Part shown: positions 25,024 through 33,972 of the stretch, one piece after another | Layout: every line of letters starts with the position of its first letter | Numbering within the stretch: position 1 is the stretch's first letter | Assembly: GCA_020161535.1 (NCBI GenBank) | Contig: JAIUNW010000001.1 | Span: 434,001 to 498,000, forward strand | Length of the DNA stretch: 64,000 nucleotides | Direction of reading: 5' to 3' | Origin: Bacteroidota bacterium | GTDB taxonomy: Bacteria; Bacteroidota; Bacteroidia; Chitinophagales; Chitinophagaceae | Position numbers and translations under genes: made by a program | Notes under the pieces: model-generated | The model's input: only the letters and a program-made list of their open reading frames with translations | What the model was told of the DNA's origin: nothing | The model's database searches: none

Positions 25024-27594
25024 ATGAAATTTAACGTCTTTTGCATCATGAATTGTAAGGCTCACCTCATATCGAAAATTGTTTCCATCGCCCTCGTCTC
25101 TGTTCTACTCTTGTTTGCACAAATAATACAGGCGCAAGACAGTACGGTGACCAAGGCGCCGGTTAAAGTATATGGCAAAGTAGCCGATCAACAAACAGGC
25201 AAACCAATTGAGTCGGCCACTATTGAAATTACAACAATCAACGGCAATGATAGCACCACCGCTTTTGTGGTGACCGATAAAGAAGGAAATTTCAGCATTC
25301 AGTTGCCCCAACACCAGCGTGTTCGTTTCGCCATTACAGCGGTTGGTTTTGAACGACAGGAAGGCCGGGTATCACCCGAACAGATGGGGCAGGATTTTAA
25401 TGCCGGAAAAATATTAATGATCACCGATCCAGCCAACCTGGCAAGCGTGGTAGTGACGGCAAAGAAACCGATGATGACGCTTGCCGTTGATCGACGCATA
25501 TTTAATGCAGATGCCGCTGTTACAGCCAAAGGCGGCAATGCGGTCGACATCATGAAAAACATTCCATCGCTGTCGGTGGATGTTAATGGTTCGGTGCAAT
25601 TGCGCAACAGTTCGCCGCAAATACTGGTGGATGGTCGACCCACCATTCTTACCCTCGAACAAATTCCGGCCGATGATGTAGATCGCGTGGAAGTGATTAC
25701 CAATCCTTCCTCTAAATACGATGCCGGCAGTACGGGTGGTATCATCAATATTATCATGAAGAAAAACCGGAAAGCCGGTTTGAACGGCATGGTAAGCGCT
25801 GGTATCGGCACACCCAAATTACTCAATGGCAATCTAAGCTTGAACTATCGCCAGGGCAAAGTGAATTTCTTTGTTAGCGGCAATTTTAACAAGCGAGGCG
25901 GCCTGGCCAAAGAAGAAGCCTATCGGCAAAACAAAACCAACGGAACCATTACCGACTATTTCAACCAGGTTAGTGAAACGGAACGCGATCGCCGTTTTAT
26001 GTCGATTCGCTTTGGGGCAGACTATTTTATCAATGACAAAAACACCTTGTCACTTACCCAGGGCTTTGTAGATGGTCGCTTCGGCGACGTACAAACCCAG
26101 AACCAACAATACCTCGATGTCAATGGCAACCTGACCCATACTGGATACCGCCGCAGTACCGACAATGACTTTTTCAATCGTGCCAATACACAATTAAACT
26201 ACCGCAAAACCTATGAAAAATCAGGCAAGGAATGGACGGCCGATTTGACATATAACGGTGGCAACAATGGCGGTGATGGCCATATCGGCAGCCAGTTGTA
26301 CAAGCTTTCAGGAGATCCCGATGGGGCTGCCAGCAGCGTTGTCAGTAATTCTACAGGAAACGGCCGGCAGATTACTTTTCAAACAGACTATTCAAATCCA
26401 CTAACTGAAAAAAGCAAACTGGAACTGGGCGCGCGCAGTTACCACAATTTCTCAAAAGACAAACTCGATGTCTTTGCGATAGATGAAAATGGCACGGCCA
26501 GCAAACTATCACTCAGTAACAATTACAAGTACCGCGAAATGGTGAATGCCGTTTATGGCAACTATGCCAACTCGATAGGCAAACTCAAGTACCAGGGCGG
26601 GTTGCGTATTGAACAGTCCAGCTTTAAGGGCGAATTGATAGACAGTGCGCGGAAGTTTGGCTATGACTATCCGTCGGGCGGAAAAAATACCTGGAATGCG
26701 GTGTTCCCCACTTTGTTCCTGACCTATGAATTGGGCGATGGCAACGATATCCAGGTAAACTTTGCCAGAAGAATCAACCGTCCGAACTTTTGGGCAATCA
26801 ACCCATATGTAGACATCAGTGACCCGATGAATATCAGGCGTGGCAACCCTGCCCTTCAACCGGAGTTCACCAATTCCTTTGAATTGAATTACAACAAACA
26901 ATACGAAAGCGGCAACTTTTTGCTGTCAACCTATTACCGGAACAATACAGCCGATATTACCAGCTACAGCGACACCATCAGCCAGCAGGAATTACAAAAC
27001 CTGGGCAATGCATCCATTTCGCCCAACGCCATCTTGACAACCTTTATCAATGCCGATCGAACCAATCGAATGGGGGCAGAAATTACCTGGCTGCAACGCA
27101 TCGGCAAAAGTTTCGACTTCACTCCCAATTTCAATGCGCAATACCGTGATGTAAAAGCAGTGGTCAACGATATCAACCTCAACAATTATGGATTCAACTG
27201 GAGCAGCAAAATAATGATGAATTACAAGTTGCTAACACCCAGCTCGCCGATCACCAATAATCTTTCGTTTCAATTGTCGGGACAATATGAGTCGCCCCGC
27301 GTGATGCCGCAAGGAAAGCAAAAAGAACAATATGGTTTTGATTTTGCCATTCGGAAGGACTTCCTGAAAAACAAGGCCGGCACCATTGTTTTCAACATCA
27401 ACGATGTATTGAATTCCCGCAAATTCGGCAGCATAACTGATACGGAGAATTTTTACCAGGATTCTTACCGCCGTTGGAATGTACGGAGCTTCCGACTAAC
27501 CTTTAGTTATCGTTTTGGCCGCAGCGACCTGGACTTGTTCAAGAAAAGAGACAACAATAGTGGCGGTGGTGGCGGTATGGAAGAGCGCAGTTAA
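25024..27594 (+). CDS. TonB-dependent receptor with carboxypeptidase-regulatory-like domain
   Basis: An 856-residue outer membrane protein. An N-terminal signal peptide (ISKIVSIALVSVLLLFAQIIQAQ) is followed by a CarboxypepD_reg-like domain (VYGKVADQQTGKPIESATIEI), then a plug-like segment (VVVTAKKPMMTLAVDRRIFN, GGNAVDIMKNIPSLSVD, LVDGRPTILTLEQIPADDVDR, YDAGSTGGIINIIMKKN) and a long beta-barrel of OMP_b-brl_3 type ending in SFRLTFSYRFG. Such proteins take up large nutrients or export products with TonB energy. No SusD partner is adjacent, so a polysaccharide utilisation locus is not indicated. ATG 25024 gives a longer start; ATG 25048 (MNCKAHLISK) starts nearer the signal peptide and is equally plausible. 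Confidence 0.92.
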   Translation: MKFNVFCIMNCKAHLISKIVSIALVSVLLLFAQIIQAQDSTVTKAPVKVYGKVADQQTGKPIESATIEITTINGNDSTTAFVVTDKEGNFSIQLPQHQRVRFAITAVGFERQEGRVSPEQMGQDFNAGKILMITDPANLASVVVTAKKPMMTLAVDRRIFNADAAVTAKGGNAVDIMKNIPSLSVDVNGSVQLRNSSPQILVDGRPTILTLEQIPADDVDRVEVITNPSSKYDAGSTGGIINIIMKKNRKAGLNGMVSAGIGTPKLLNGNLSLNYRQGKVNFFVSGNFNKRGGLAKEEAYRQNKTNGTITDYFNQVSETERDRRFMSIRFGADYFINDKNTLSLTQGFVDGRFGDVQTQNQQYLDVNGNLTHTGYRRSTDNDFFNRANTQLNYRKTYEKSGKEWTADLTYNGGNNGGDGHIGSQLYKLSGDPDGAASSVVSNSTGNGRQITFQTDYSNPLTEKSKLELGARSYHNFSKDKLDVFAIDENGTASKLSLSNNYKYREMVNAVYGNYANSIGKLKYQGGLRIEQSSFKGELIDSARKFGYDYPSGGKNTWNAVFPTLFLTYELGDGNDIQVNFARRINRPNFWAINPYVDISDPMNIRRGNPALQPEFTNSFELNYNKQYESGNFLLSTYYRNNTADITSYSDTISQQELQNLGNASISPNAILTTFINADRTNRMGAEITWLQRIGKSFDFTPNFNAQYRDVKAVVNDINLNNYGFNWSSKIMMNYKLLTPSSPITNNLSFQLSGQYESPRVMPQGKQKEQYGFDFAIRKDFLKNKAGTIVFNINDVLNSRKFGSITDTENFYQDSYRRWNVRSFRLTFSYRFGRSDLDLFKKRDNNSGGGGGMEERS

Positions 27595-27599
27595 TCTGG

Positions 27600-28358
27600 T
27601 TAAAAGAGCTGATCGATGCTAATGCCATAGCTGAAGAGCAGGTTTTCTCTTTCAGTGATTTTAATCTTATTATAGGTAAGGGCCATTGTCAGGTTCAACC
27701 ATTTTTTGAGGCGCCAGCCAACCACGGTATTGGAGCGGATAACATAGTCTTTGCTGTCGCCAAGTGCATTCTGTAAAAAGTGGGACCCATCGACCGATAG
27801 TTTTCCCATCATTAAAATCTTATACTTGATGCGAAAGGAATTGCGCGCGGTTTCATATTTCGTGCGATCGTGAACATCAGGCTCTGTCAATTGACTGCGC
27901 TCATATAACAATCCATCGGTTATTACCAGGGAAGCGGTGGGCTTGCGGATGACAGTAAGACCCAATCCCCAACCGGTTTGCACGCGGTTATCAATTTTCA
28001 GCGAATAACTGCTTTCATATGCCGTCAGTGCCCAGTAGTACCATCGCTTAGTGTTCCTAAAAAGGTCAGCATCAAACACTGCCAGGAAATCGTTGTTGGT
28101 CAGGCTGGTCGGGTTCTTGCCATAGATCCAGCTACTATTCAGGTTGGCATTTAAGAGTTTGCTGCTCGCACCCAGGCGAACAGAATTATTGAACACATAG
28201 GTGGTTCCATCGTCGGTGCGATTGAAATTTCCTGTTCCGGTAAAGCCAAAATTCCAGGCGATGGTATCGCGCTTTGGTTTGGTTGTATCGGCTTGCGCCG
28301 CTGCACACAAGGAGGCAGATAAGAACATTGCTGCTATCAATATTTTAGGCCAAAACAT
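27600..28358 (-). CDS. DUF481 family outer membrane protein
   Basis: A 252-residue exported beta-barrel-like protein of the DUF481 (YdiY-like, salt-induced outer membrane protein) family. Signal peptide: FWPKILIAAMFLSASLCAAAQ. Body shows alternating strands rich in aromatic residues (GFTGTGNFNRTDDG, LNANLNSSWIYG, NDFLAVFDADLFRN, RWYYWALTAYESSYSLKID, GWGLGLTVIRK) and ends with a terminal strand YGISIDQLF. The ATG at 28358 is preferred over a GTG at 28373 that immediately follows the stop of the upstream DUF2723 gene. An 18-bp gap makes cotranscription with that gene likely. Exact role unknown. Confidence 0.85.
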   Translation of the reverse strand: MFWPKILIAAMFLSASLCAAAQADTTKPKRDTIAWNFGFTGTGNFNRTDDGTTYVFNNSVRLGASSKLLNANLNSSWIYGKNPTSLTNNDFLAVFDADLFRNTKRWYYWALTAYESSYSLKIDNRVQTGWGLGLTVIRKPTASLVITDGLLYERSQLTEPDVHDRTKYETARNSFRIKYKILMMGKLSVDGSHFLQNALGDSKDYVIRSNTVVGWRLKKWLNLTMALTYNKIKITERENLLFSYGISIDQLF

Positions 28359-28373
28359 CCGCAAATTTAGCAC

Positions 28374-31373
28374 TCAAATCCTGAATGCCTCCATTTGCTG
28401 CAACAACTGATAAGCCGTAATAATTTCCATCAGCATTTCCATCTGTCGATTGGATAAGTCACCTCCTTTGCCTTGTGCTATTGACAAGGCTTGTCGGGCA
28501 AGTTGTTCATCACTTAATGATGCGGTACCCAACGATTGGTAATAGGCCATTTGCTGCGACAGGTCTTGTCGCAAAGAAGCCGCCACTTTTGTAGCCAGGG
28601 TTTTATCGCCTGCCTGCAAACAAGCTTGCAGAAATTGAAGTGAAATAGCATTGTGACTGGCACCCCTGCTACTGGCCATGCCATACTGATAGCTGGTCGT
28701 TTTCAGTTGATCATCAAAATGCGTTAGCACCTGTTTTGCTTCGGCTGTTTTACCTTGCGCCAGCAGGCCGTTGGCAATGCGCGCGTGGGCCATCGCCAAT
28801 AAGCTGAACCGACGCCGGTTGTCTTCGTCAAAATAAACGTTTTTGCGGTTGGCGCCGCCATAAGTAAACGAACGCATCACCAGGTCGTACGACCGCGGCG
28901 CGATGGCCGGATTTTCAATGGGCACAAGGCGGTAAACCATTCCTTCTACCCGTGCGTACTTGGTAAGATCCAGTGCATCGAGGTCATTGGTATTGGTAAA
29001 GCAGATGGGGCGGGCCCAATCATTCGCCGACAAAATGGCCAGCAGGGCCAGGTCGTTCTTTAGCAGATAGGGTTTGTTCTTAATGTCCAATTGCAAAGCA
29101 GCCACCGGCTTCTCATTCGCATATACAGTACCGTTAGCACGTACTGTTCCTTCATAAACGGGCACACTAAAACGACGAACCGGCAATATGTTGATGGCGT
29201 CGCCCCGCTCTGTTTGTCGCTGCAAACGCGGATCGTCACTGCCCACCACATCGCGCAGGGTTGTTTTCAGGTCATAGTAGGCCGTGCTGTCTACACCTGG
29301 CATGGGCGCGAAATAAACCACATCGCGTTTATCACCCCTGATCTGGTCTTTCGTAAACAAGACATCAAAAGGAGCGCTTTCGTTGATCTTATAGCGTAGC
29401 TGGTTGATATACCAGTCGGTTGCAAAAATGGTATTGACGACCACCCGTACGTCTTTGCGGACACCTTCCACATTTTGCAGGTACCAGAGCATATAGGTGT
29501 CATTGTCTTCGGCGGTGATCAGCAGGGCATTCGGCGGACAACTTTCCAGGTAGTTCCTGGCCATATCACGGGCCAGGGTTTTCTGGCTACGGTCGTGGTC
29601 ATCCCATTCTTGCAGCGCCATCCAGGCTGGCACTGCCAAACAAATAACCACGGCAGCATATCGCCATACCGGGCTTGCTGACCTGCGTTGTGCAGCCGCT
29701 ACCAGGGCAAGCACACCGAGCCCAATCCAAATGGCAAAAGCATAAAAAGAACCAACAAATGCATAATCGCGTTCGCGCGGTTGAAAGCCGCTTTGGTTGA
29801 GGTAAATGACCACGGCTAGTCCAGTGAAGAAAAACAAGAGGCCATTCACCAGCCAACCTTTTTTATCTTTTTTCCACTGCCAGTACAGGCCTCCCAGCCC
29901 CAACAACAAGGGTAGAAAGAAAAGACGATTGAACGCTTTGTTGCCGGCGTGCATGCTGTCGGGCATTTTTGATTGATCGCCCAACCGCGCATTGTCGATC
30001 AGCGGAATGCCGCTTACCCAGTTGCTATCGGCCGGATTACCCAGCCCTTGCAAATCATTTTGTCGCCCGGCAAAATTCCACATGAAATAGCGGAAATACA
30101 TCCAGCCCGCCTGGTAGTTGGTGAAGTAGCGAATATTATCGACCAGGGTGGGTCGTTCGTTGATATCCACGCCTGCGAACTGCTGGTAACAGCGTAACTG
30201 GTTACGGTCATCATCGGCATCCCACATGCGTGGAAAGAAGTGCGAAGACGGCGTATGGGCCCAGTCTTTTTTAAATATGGGTTTCTCTACTACATATTTA
30301 TTGTCATCGCGCGTATACAACTCTCCCTTTTGCACATAATCGGCTTTGTCGGTAAAATCCGGGCCATAAAGGATGGGCCAATCGTTGTACTGATCGCGAC
30401 CAAGATAACCCGCCAACGCAACCGGGTTGTCAACATTAAACATATCTACCGCGGGGTCGGCATTTGATCGGATCATGGTCGTTAGATAGGTGCTATACCC
30501 CATCAGCAAAAAAGCCATGCTCCACAGCGCTACTTGCCATTCTCTGCTGCCACGTTTGCGCGCCCAGCGAATGCCGAGTGCCAGCAAGCCTGATAACAGC
30601 ACAAAGAAAAAAGCAAAGCCCGAAAAAAATGGCAGCCCGAGGTTGTTCACAAACCAGATATCAGTAGCGGCAGCCCCTTTGATGGTTGACTGAATGAATA
30701 CCACCTGCACAAAACCGGTAATGGCGCAGCCCACTACAAAGGCCAACAACATACCCCAGCGACTGAACCTAAAACGCTTGAAATAATAGAGCATGATGAT
30801 GGCCGGTATCACCAGCAAGTTGAGCAGGTGCACGCCAATGGAGAGTCCCATCAGGAAAAAAATAAAAACCAACCATCTATCGGCCCGCGGCTCGTTGGCC
30901 CGCTCGGCCCATTTCAATGCCGCCCAAAATACAAGTGCCGTAAACAAGGATGAGAGTGCGTACACTTCACCTTCCACTGCACTGAACCAGAAAGAATCGC
31001 TGAAGGTATAGGCCAAAGCCCCCACAACACCCGCTGCCATTACCGCAACCGTATCCTGACTGATCTTACGCGCAAAATGTGTAATGGTCCAGAAAAGAAA
31101 TAAAATGGTGAACGCACTGGCCAGGGCACTCATCGAATTCACGGCCAAAGCTGCGGTGGCTGGTTGCGCCCCAAAAAGCAAGATGAAGAAGCGGCCAAGT
31201 AAGATGAACAATGGTGCTCCCGGCGGGTGCGGAATCATCAAGCCAAAACAACTGGAAATAAATTCGCCGCAATCCCAAAAGCTGACAGTAGGCTCGATGG
31301 TTTTGAGGTAAACGGTGGCCGCAATCAGAAATACGAACCAGCCAGTAAGGTTGTTGATTTTCCGGTAATGCAT
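28374..31373 (-). CDS. DUF2723 integral membrane protein (TMEM260-like)
   Basis: A 999-residue protein with about a dozen transmembrane helices in the first 650 residues and a soluble C-terminal domain. The N-terminal motif YLKTIEPTVSFWDCGEFISS, with acidic residues after the first helix, and HPPGAPLFILLGRFF are the signature of PF11028 (DUF2723). The family includes the eukaryotic TMEM260, an O-mannosyltransferase of GT-C fold, and is common in Bacteroidota, where protein O-glycosylation occurs. A role in transferring a sugar from a lipid carrier to exported proteins is an inference. The C-terminal part (from about 660) contains DNDTYMLWYLQNVEGVRKD and a helical, repeat-like end. The DUF481 gene follows. 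Confidence 0.9.
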   Translation of the reverse strand: MHYRKINNLTGWFVFLIAATVYLKTIEPTVSFWDCGEFISSCFGLMIPHPPGAPLFILLGRFFILLFGAQPATAALAVNSMSALASAFTILFLFWTITHFARKISQDTVAVMAAGVVGALAYTFSDSFWFSAVEGEVYALSSLFTALVFWAALKWAERANEPRADRWLVFIFFLMGLSIGVHLLNLLVIPAIIMLYYFKRFRFSRWGMLLAFVVGCAITGFVQVVFIQSTIKGAAATDIWFVNNLGLPFFSGFAFFFVLLSGLLALGIRWARKRGSREWQVALWSMAFLLMGYSTYLTTMIRSNADPAVDMFNVDNPVALAGYLGRDQYNDWPILYGPDFTDKADYVQKGELYTRDDNKYVVEKPIFKKDWAHTPSSHFFPRMWDADDDRNQLRCYQQFAGVDINERPTLVDNIRYFTNYQAGWMYFRYFMWNFAGRQNDLQGLGNPADSNWVSGIPLIDNARLGDQSKMPDSMHAGNKAFNRLFFLPLLLGLGGLYWQWKKDKKGWLVNGLLFFFTGLAVVIYLNQSGFQPRERDYAFVGSFYAFAIWIGLGVLALVAAAQRRSASPVWRYAAVVICLAVPAWMALQEWDDHDRSQKTLARDMARNYLESCPPNALLITAEDNDTYMLWYLQNVEGVRKDVRVVVNTIFATDWYINQLRYKINESAPFDVLFTKDQIRGDKRDVVYFAPMPGVDSTAYYDLKTTLRDVVGSDDPRLQRQTERGDAINILPVRRFSVPVYEGTVRANGTVYANEKPVAALQLDIKNKPYLLKNDLALLAILSANDWARPICFTNTNDLDALDLTKYARVEGMVYRLVPIENPAIAPRSYDLVMRSFTYGGANRKNVYFDEDNRRRFSLLAMAHARIANGLLAQGKTAEAKQVLTHFDDQLKTTSYQYGMASSRGASHNAISLQFLQACLQAGDKTLATKVAASLRQDLSQQMAYYQSLGTASLSDEQLARQALSIAQGKGGDLSNRQMEMLMEIITAYQLLQQMEAFRI

Positions 31374-31475
31374 AGCAGCAGTTTCTTGAATCTACTTTTA
31401 ATAGTAACAGACTGCTCGTCAGCGGGTTAGATTTAACAGTAAATTAAAAGTTGAAAATTGCAGTATCTTTTAAAC

Positions 31476-32711
31476 ATGCAAACAAACAACGACCAATGGT
31501 CATTGGCGCACAAGATGTTGTTTCGGTATGTGATGGTTTATTTTTTGTTGATGTTAACCAGCGACTTCGGTGGAGAACTGCTCTTCACGCTGATCAAATG
31601 GACAGGGAAAAATATTTTTCAACTGCCACAAGAAATTACCATCAAACCAAACGGCAGTGGCGACACAACCTATAACTATGTGCAGGTATTTCTTTGGATG
31701 GTTTTTTCGCTGTTCATTACCGTTGTGTGGACCCTGCTCGATAAAAAACGCAAGAACGAGGGTTTGCTTTCTTATTGTACCCGCATACTGGTTCGCTATT
31801 ATCTTGCTTTTACATTATTGTCATATGGGGCTGCCAAAATACTCCAGTTACAGTTCGGTTACCCGACACTATCCGACTTATTGGAACCACTGGGAGAAAT
31901 GTCGCCCATGGGCCTCGCCTGGAATTTTATGGGTTATTCCAGGGGATACAATCTTTTTACCGGTGGCGCTGAGGCCTTGGCCGGCGTTCTTTTATTGTTC
32001 AGGCGAACCAGTTTATTGGGCGCCTTGTTGTCGTTTGCGGTGATGTTGAATGTATTTGCCATGAACATGGCTTTTGATATTCCGGTGAAACTATTTTCTG
32101 CACACCTGACTTTTTTTTCGGCCTGGCTGGCCGCCCACGATGGCCGTCGCTTGGTCAATATGTTCATACTTAACAAGCCGGTAACGGCGGCTGATCTTCA
32201 CCGAATTCGCTTGCCGAAAAAATGGATGCGCGTGAGTGAAACCGTTGTAAAGATTGTCTTAACACTCGGCATCCTAATCGTGCCCTTCGTTACCACCCTG
32301 AATTATAAAAAGCAAGAAAATACAGCCAAACATGCGCTCTATGGCATATATACTGTAGATCAGTTTGTGTTGAATGGCGACACCCTGCCACCACTTACCA
32401 CCGATACGGTTCGGTGGAAGCAATTGGTATCGAATTGGCCTGGGTATGTTGGCATAAAAACAATGGCCGATAGTTCCCTCGGCCTGCAACTCAATTTGGA
32501 TACGGTTGGCAAAAAAGCAGAGTTAGGCCAATACAACAGCGACAGCAACTATCAATTTATTTACGAGAAACCTGCGGCCGACATACTGATCTTGCGGGGC
32601 AGAAGGGCAGCAGATAGCCTTTGGATCAGTTTCAAACGGTTCGACGAAAACAAGTTTCTGCTGAACAGCCGGGGATTTCATTGGATAAATGAATATCCTT
32701 TTAACCGATAG
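31476..32711 (+). CDS. DoxX-like integral membrane protein
   Basis: A 411-residue protein with about six transmembrane helices in the first 270 residues and a soluble beta-rich C-terminal part. The segment YYLAFTLLSYGAAKILQLQFGYP, FMGYSRGYNLFTGGAEALAG and RTSLLGALLSFAVMLNVFAM matches the DoxX/SURF4-like helical bundle. The C-terminal 130 residues (YGIYTVDQFVLNGDTLPPL onwards) face outside or inside the cell and carry no known motif. ATG 31476 is preferred; the TTG at 31458 that extends the frame is not needed. A TATCTTTT box lies 4 bp before the ATG. Divergent from DUF2723. Function unknown. Confidence 0.85.
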   Translation: MQTNNDQWSLAHKMLFRYVMVYFLLMLTSDFGGELLFTLIKWTGKNIFQLPQEITIKPNGSGDTTYNYVQVFLWMVFSLFITVVWTLLDKKRKNEGLLSYCTRILVRYYLAFTLLSYGAAKILQLQFGYPTLSDLLEPLGEMSPMGLAWNFMGYSRGYNLFTGGAEALAGVLLLFRRTSLLGALLSFAVMLNVFAMNMAFDIPVKLFSAHLTFFSAWLAAHDGRRLVNMFILNKPVTAADLHRIRLPKKWMRVSETVVKIVLTLGILIVPFVTTLNYKKQENTAKHALYGIYTVDQFVLNGDTLPPLTTDTVRWKQLVSNWPGYVGIKTMADSSLGLQLNLDTVGKKAELGQYNSDSNYQFIYEKPAADILILRGRRAADSLWISFKRFDENKFLLNSRGFHWINEYPFNR

Positions 32712-32813
32712 CTGGCACCGGCAGATTCCCTGCCTGCTGGAAAAAAAGCCTGGCTTAGTGACGTAGGTCACCTTTGAATAGGGCTGCCTGTTAGACATTT
32801 GTACACTCAAACT

Positions 32814-33131
32814 ATGTATATGGGCCTTTTGTCAAGCCTTTTCGGCAGCAATGCAAAAACAGATTTCAAACAATTGTTAGAAGATGGTGCCATCGTTGTG
32901 GATGTTCGCAGCCGCGATGAATTTGCCGGTGGCCATGTAAACAATAGCATCAATATTCCCCTACCCGAATTGTCGGCGCAAATCGCTGCGCTGAAAAAGA
33001 AAAACAAGGTGATCATTACTTGTTGCCAAAGTGGTGCTCGCAGCAGTATGGCAAAATCTCAGCTTGGTTCGGCTGGGATTACAGCCTATAATGGCGGCGG
33101 CTGGCGATCATTGCAGGCTGCGCTTCGTTAA
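32814..33131 (+). CDS. Rhodanese-like domain protein
   Basis: A small single-domain rhodanese of about 105 residues. The conserved start of the fold (GAIVVDVRSRDEFAGGHVNN) and the active-site loop TCCQSGARSS are present, with the second Cys of CC aligned to the catalytic persulfide-carrying Cys (C-Q-S-G-A-R). The end of the fold (AYNGGGWRSL) is normal. Likely a cytoplasmic sulfur-carrier enzyme. ATGs at 32814 and 32820 are equally possible; a TTG at 32799 extends the frame but lacks support. It follows the DoxX-like gene by about 100 bp and faces the DUF1080 lipoprotein gene. Confidence 0.92.
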   Translation: MYMGLLSSLFGSNAKTDFKQLLEDGAIVVDVRSRDEFAGGHVNNSINIPLPELSAQIAALKKKNKVIITCCQSGARSSMAKSQLGSAGITAYNGGGWRSLQAALR

Positions 33132-33209
33132 AGCGCCCTGATTACCTGAGTAGACAGCGCAGTGGAAACTATGTTCAATACCTGACAAGCGATTACCAGG
33201 CCGAATTGG

Positions 33210-33968
33210 TTACTGACGCAACCGGATGTTTTTGAATTCAATTTTCATGGCTGGCATTACATGCAATTGCAAACCGATCAGCCCTTGTGCTTTCCGTGCA
33301 ATTGTATCGTTATCGGTTGTTTCACTCATCAACACGCCATTGATATAATGCAAGAGATGATTGCCCTTGGCCACAATATGAATTTCGTTCCAATCGCCGG
33401 TTTTGATTTTTGCTTTTAATGAATCGCTGTTACCAACAGAGCCGGTGATCTCCGGTTTGCCGCCTGTGGGCAGGCTGGCTATTTGTCCGCGCATGGCGAG
33501 GAAACCACGACCGCGTTCTTCGTAATTTTGGCCGGTGTAAGTATTGGCACCATCTATATCGGCCTGGTAGCCTTTAAGTGCAAATGGAATACCATCAACC
33601 TGCTCGCTCCGATACTGCACGCCACTATTGCCCCCCTCGCTGATGCGATAGTCGGCTATGAATTCAAAATCAGCGGGCGTAGCTGCACGATAAATCAGAA
33701 AGCTATTGTTTGTCAGGCCATGGGTTGGTGTTTCTTCGGCCGTGATTACGCCATTTACCACTTTCCAAAAACTGGTATCTCCTTCCCAACCTGATAAAGT
33801 ATTACCATCAAAAATGGACTGGAAGCTATCAGCTACTGGTTGGATGGTGGTTGTTTCTTTTCTGGCTGCCGGATCGCTGCAGGAGAAAAACAAGATGGAG
33901 GCCGCAAAAAGAAAACCAGTTGTCACATTGTATTTACAAGGGGATTCTACCTTACTACTTTGAAACAT
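33210..33968 (-). CDS. DUF1080 lipoprotein (3-keto-disaccharide hydrolase domain)
   Basis: A 252-residue lipoprotein. The lipobox ILFFSC places the lipidated Cys near residue 30. The rest is one PF06439 domain: FQSIFDGNTLSGWEGDTSFW, NSFLIYRAATPADFEFIADY, EGGNSGVQYRSEQVDG, GYQADIDGANTYTGQNYEE, WNEIHIVAKGNHLLHYING and the closing MKIEFKNIRLRQ. The ATG at 33968 gives the signal peptide; the frame extends to 34010 but would overlap the upstream gene. It lies 4 bp after the PVC-type cytochrome stop, so the pair is one operon. Compared with the DUF1080 protein at 6326-7054 it is a different subgroup (longer loops around GYQADI), so the two probably act on different sugars. Confidence 0.9.
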   Translation of the reverse strand: MFQSSKVESPCKYNVTTGFLFAASILFFSCSDPAARKETTTIQPVADSFQSIFDGNTLSGWEGDTSFWKVVNGVITAEETPTHGLTNNSFLIYRAATPADFEFIADYRISEGGNSGVQYRSEQVDGIPFALKGYQADIDGANTYTGQNYEERGRGFLAMRGQIASLPTGGKPEITGSVGNSDSLKAKIKTGDWNEIHIVAKGNHLLHYINGVLMSETTDNDTIARKAQGLIGLQLHVMPAMKIEFKNIRLRQ

Positions 33969-33972
33969 CTTT

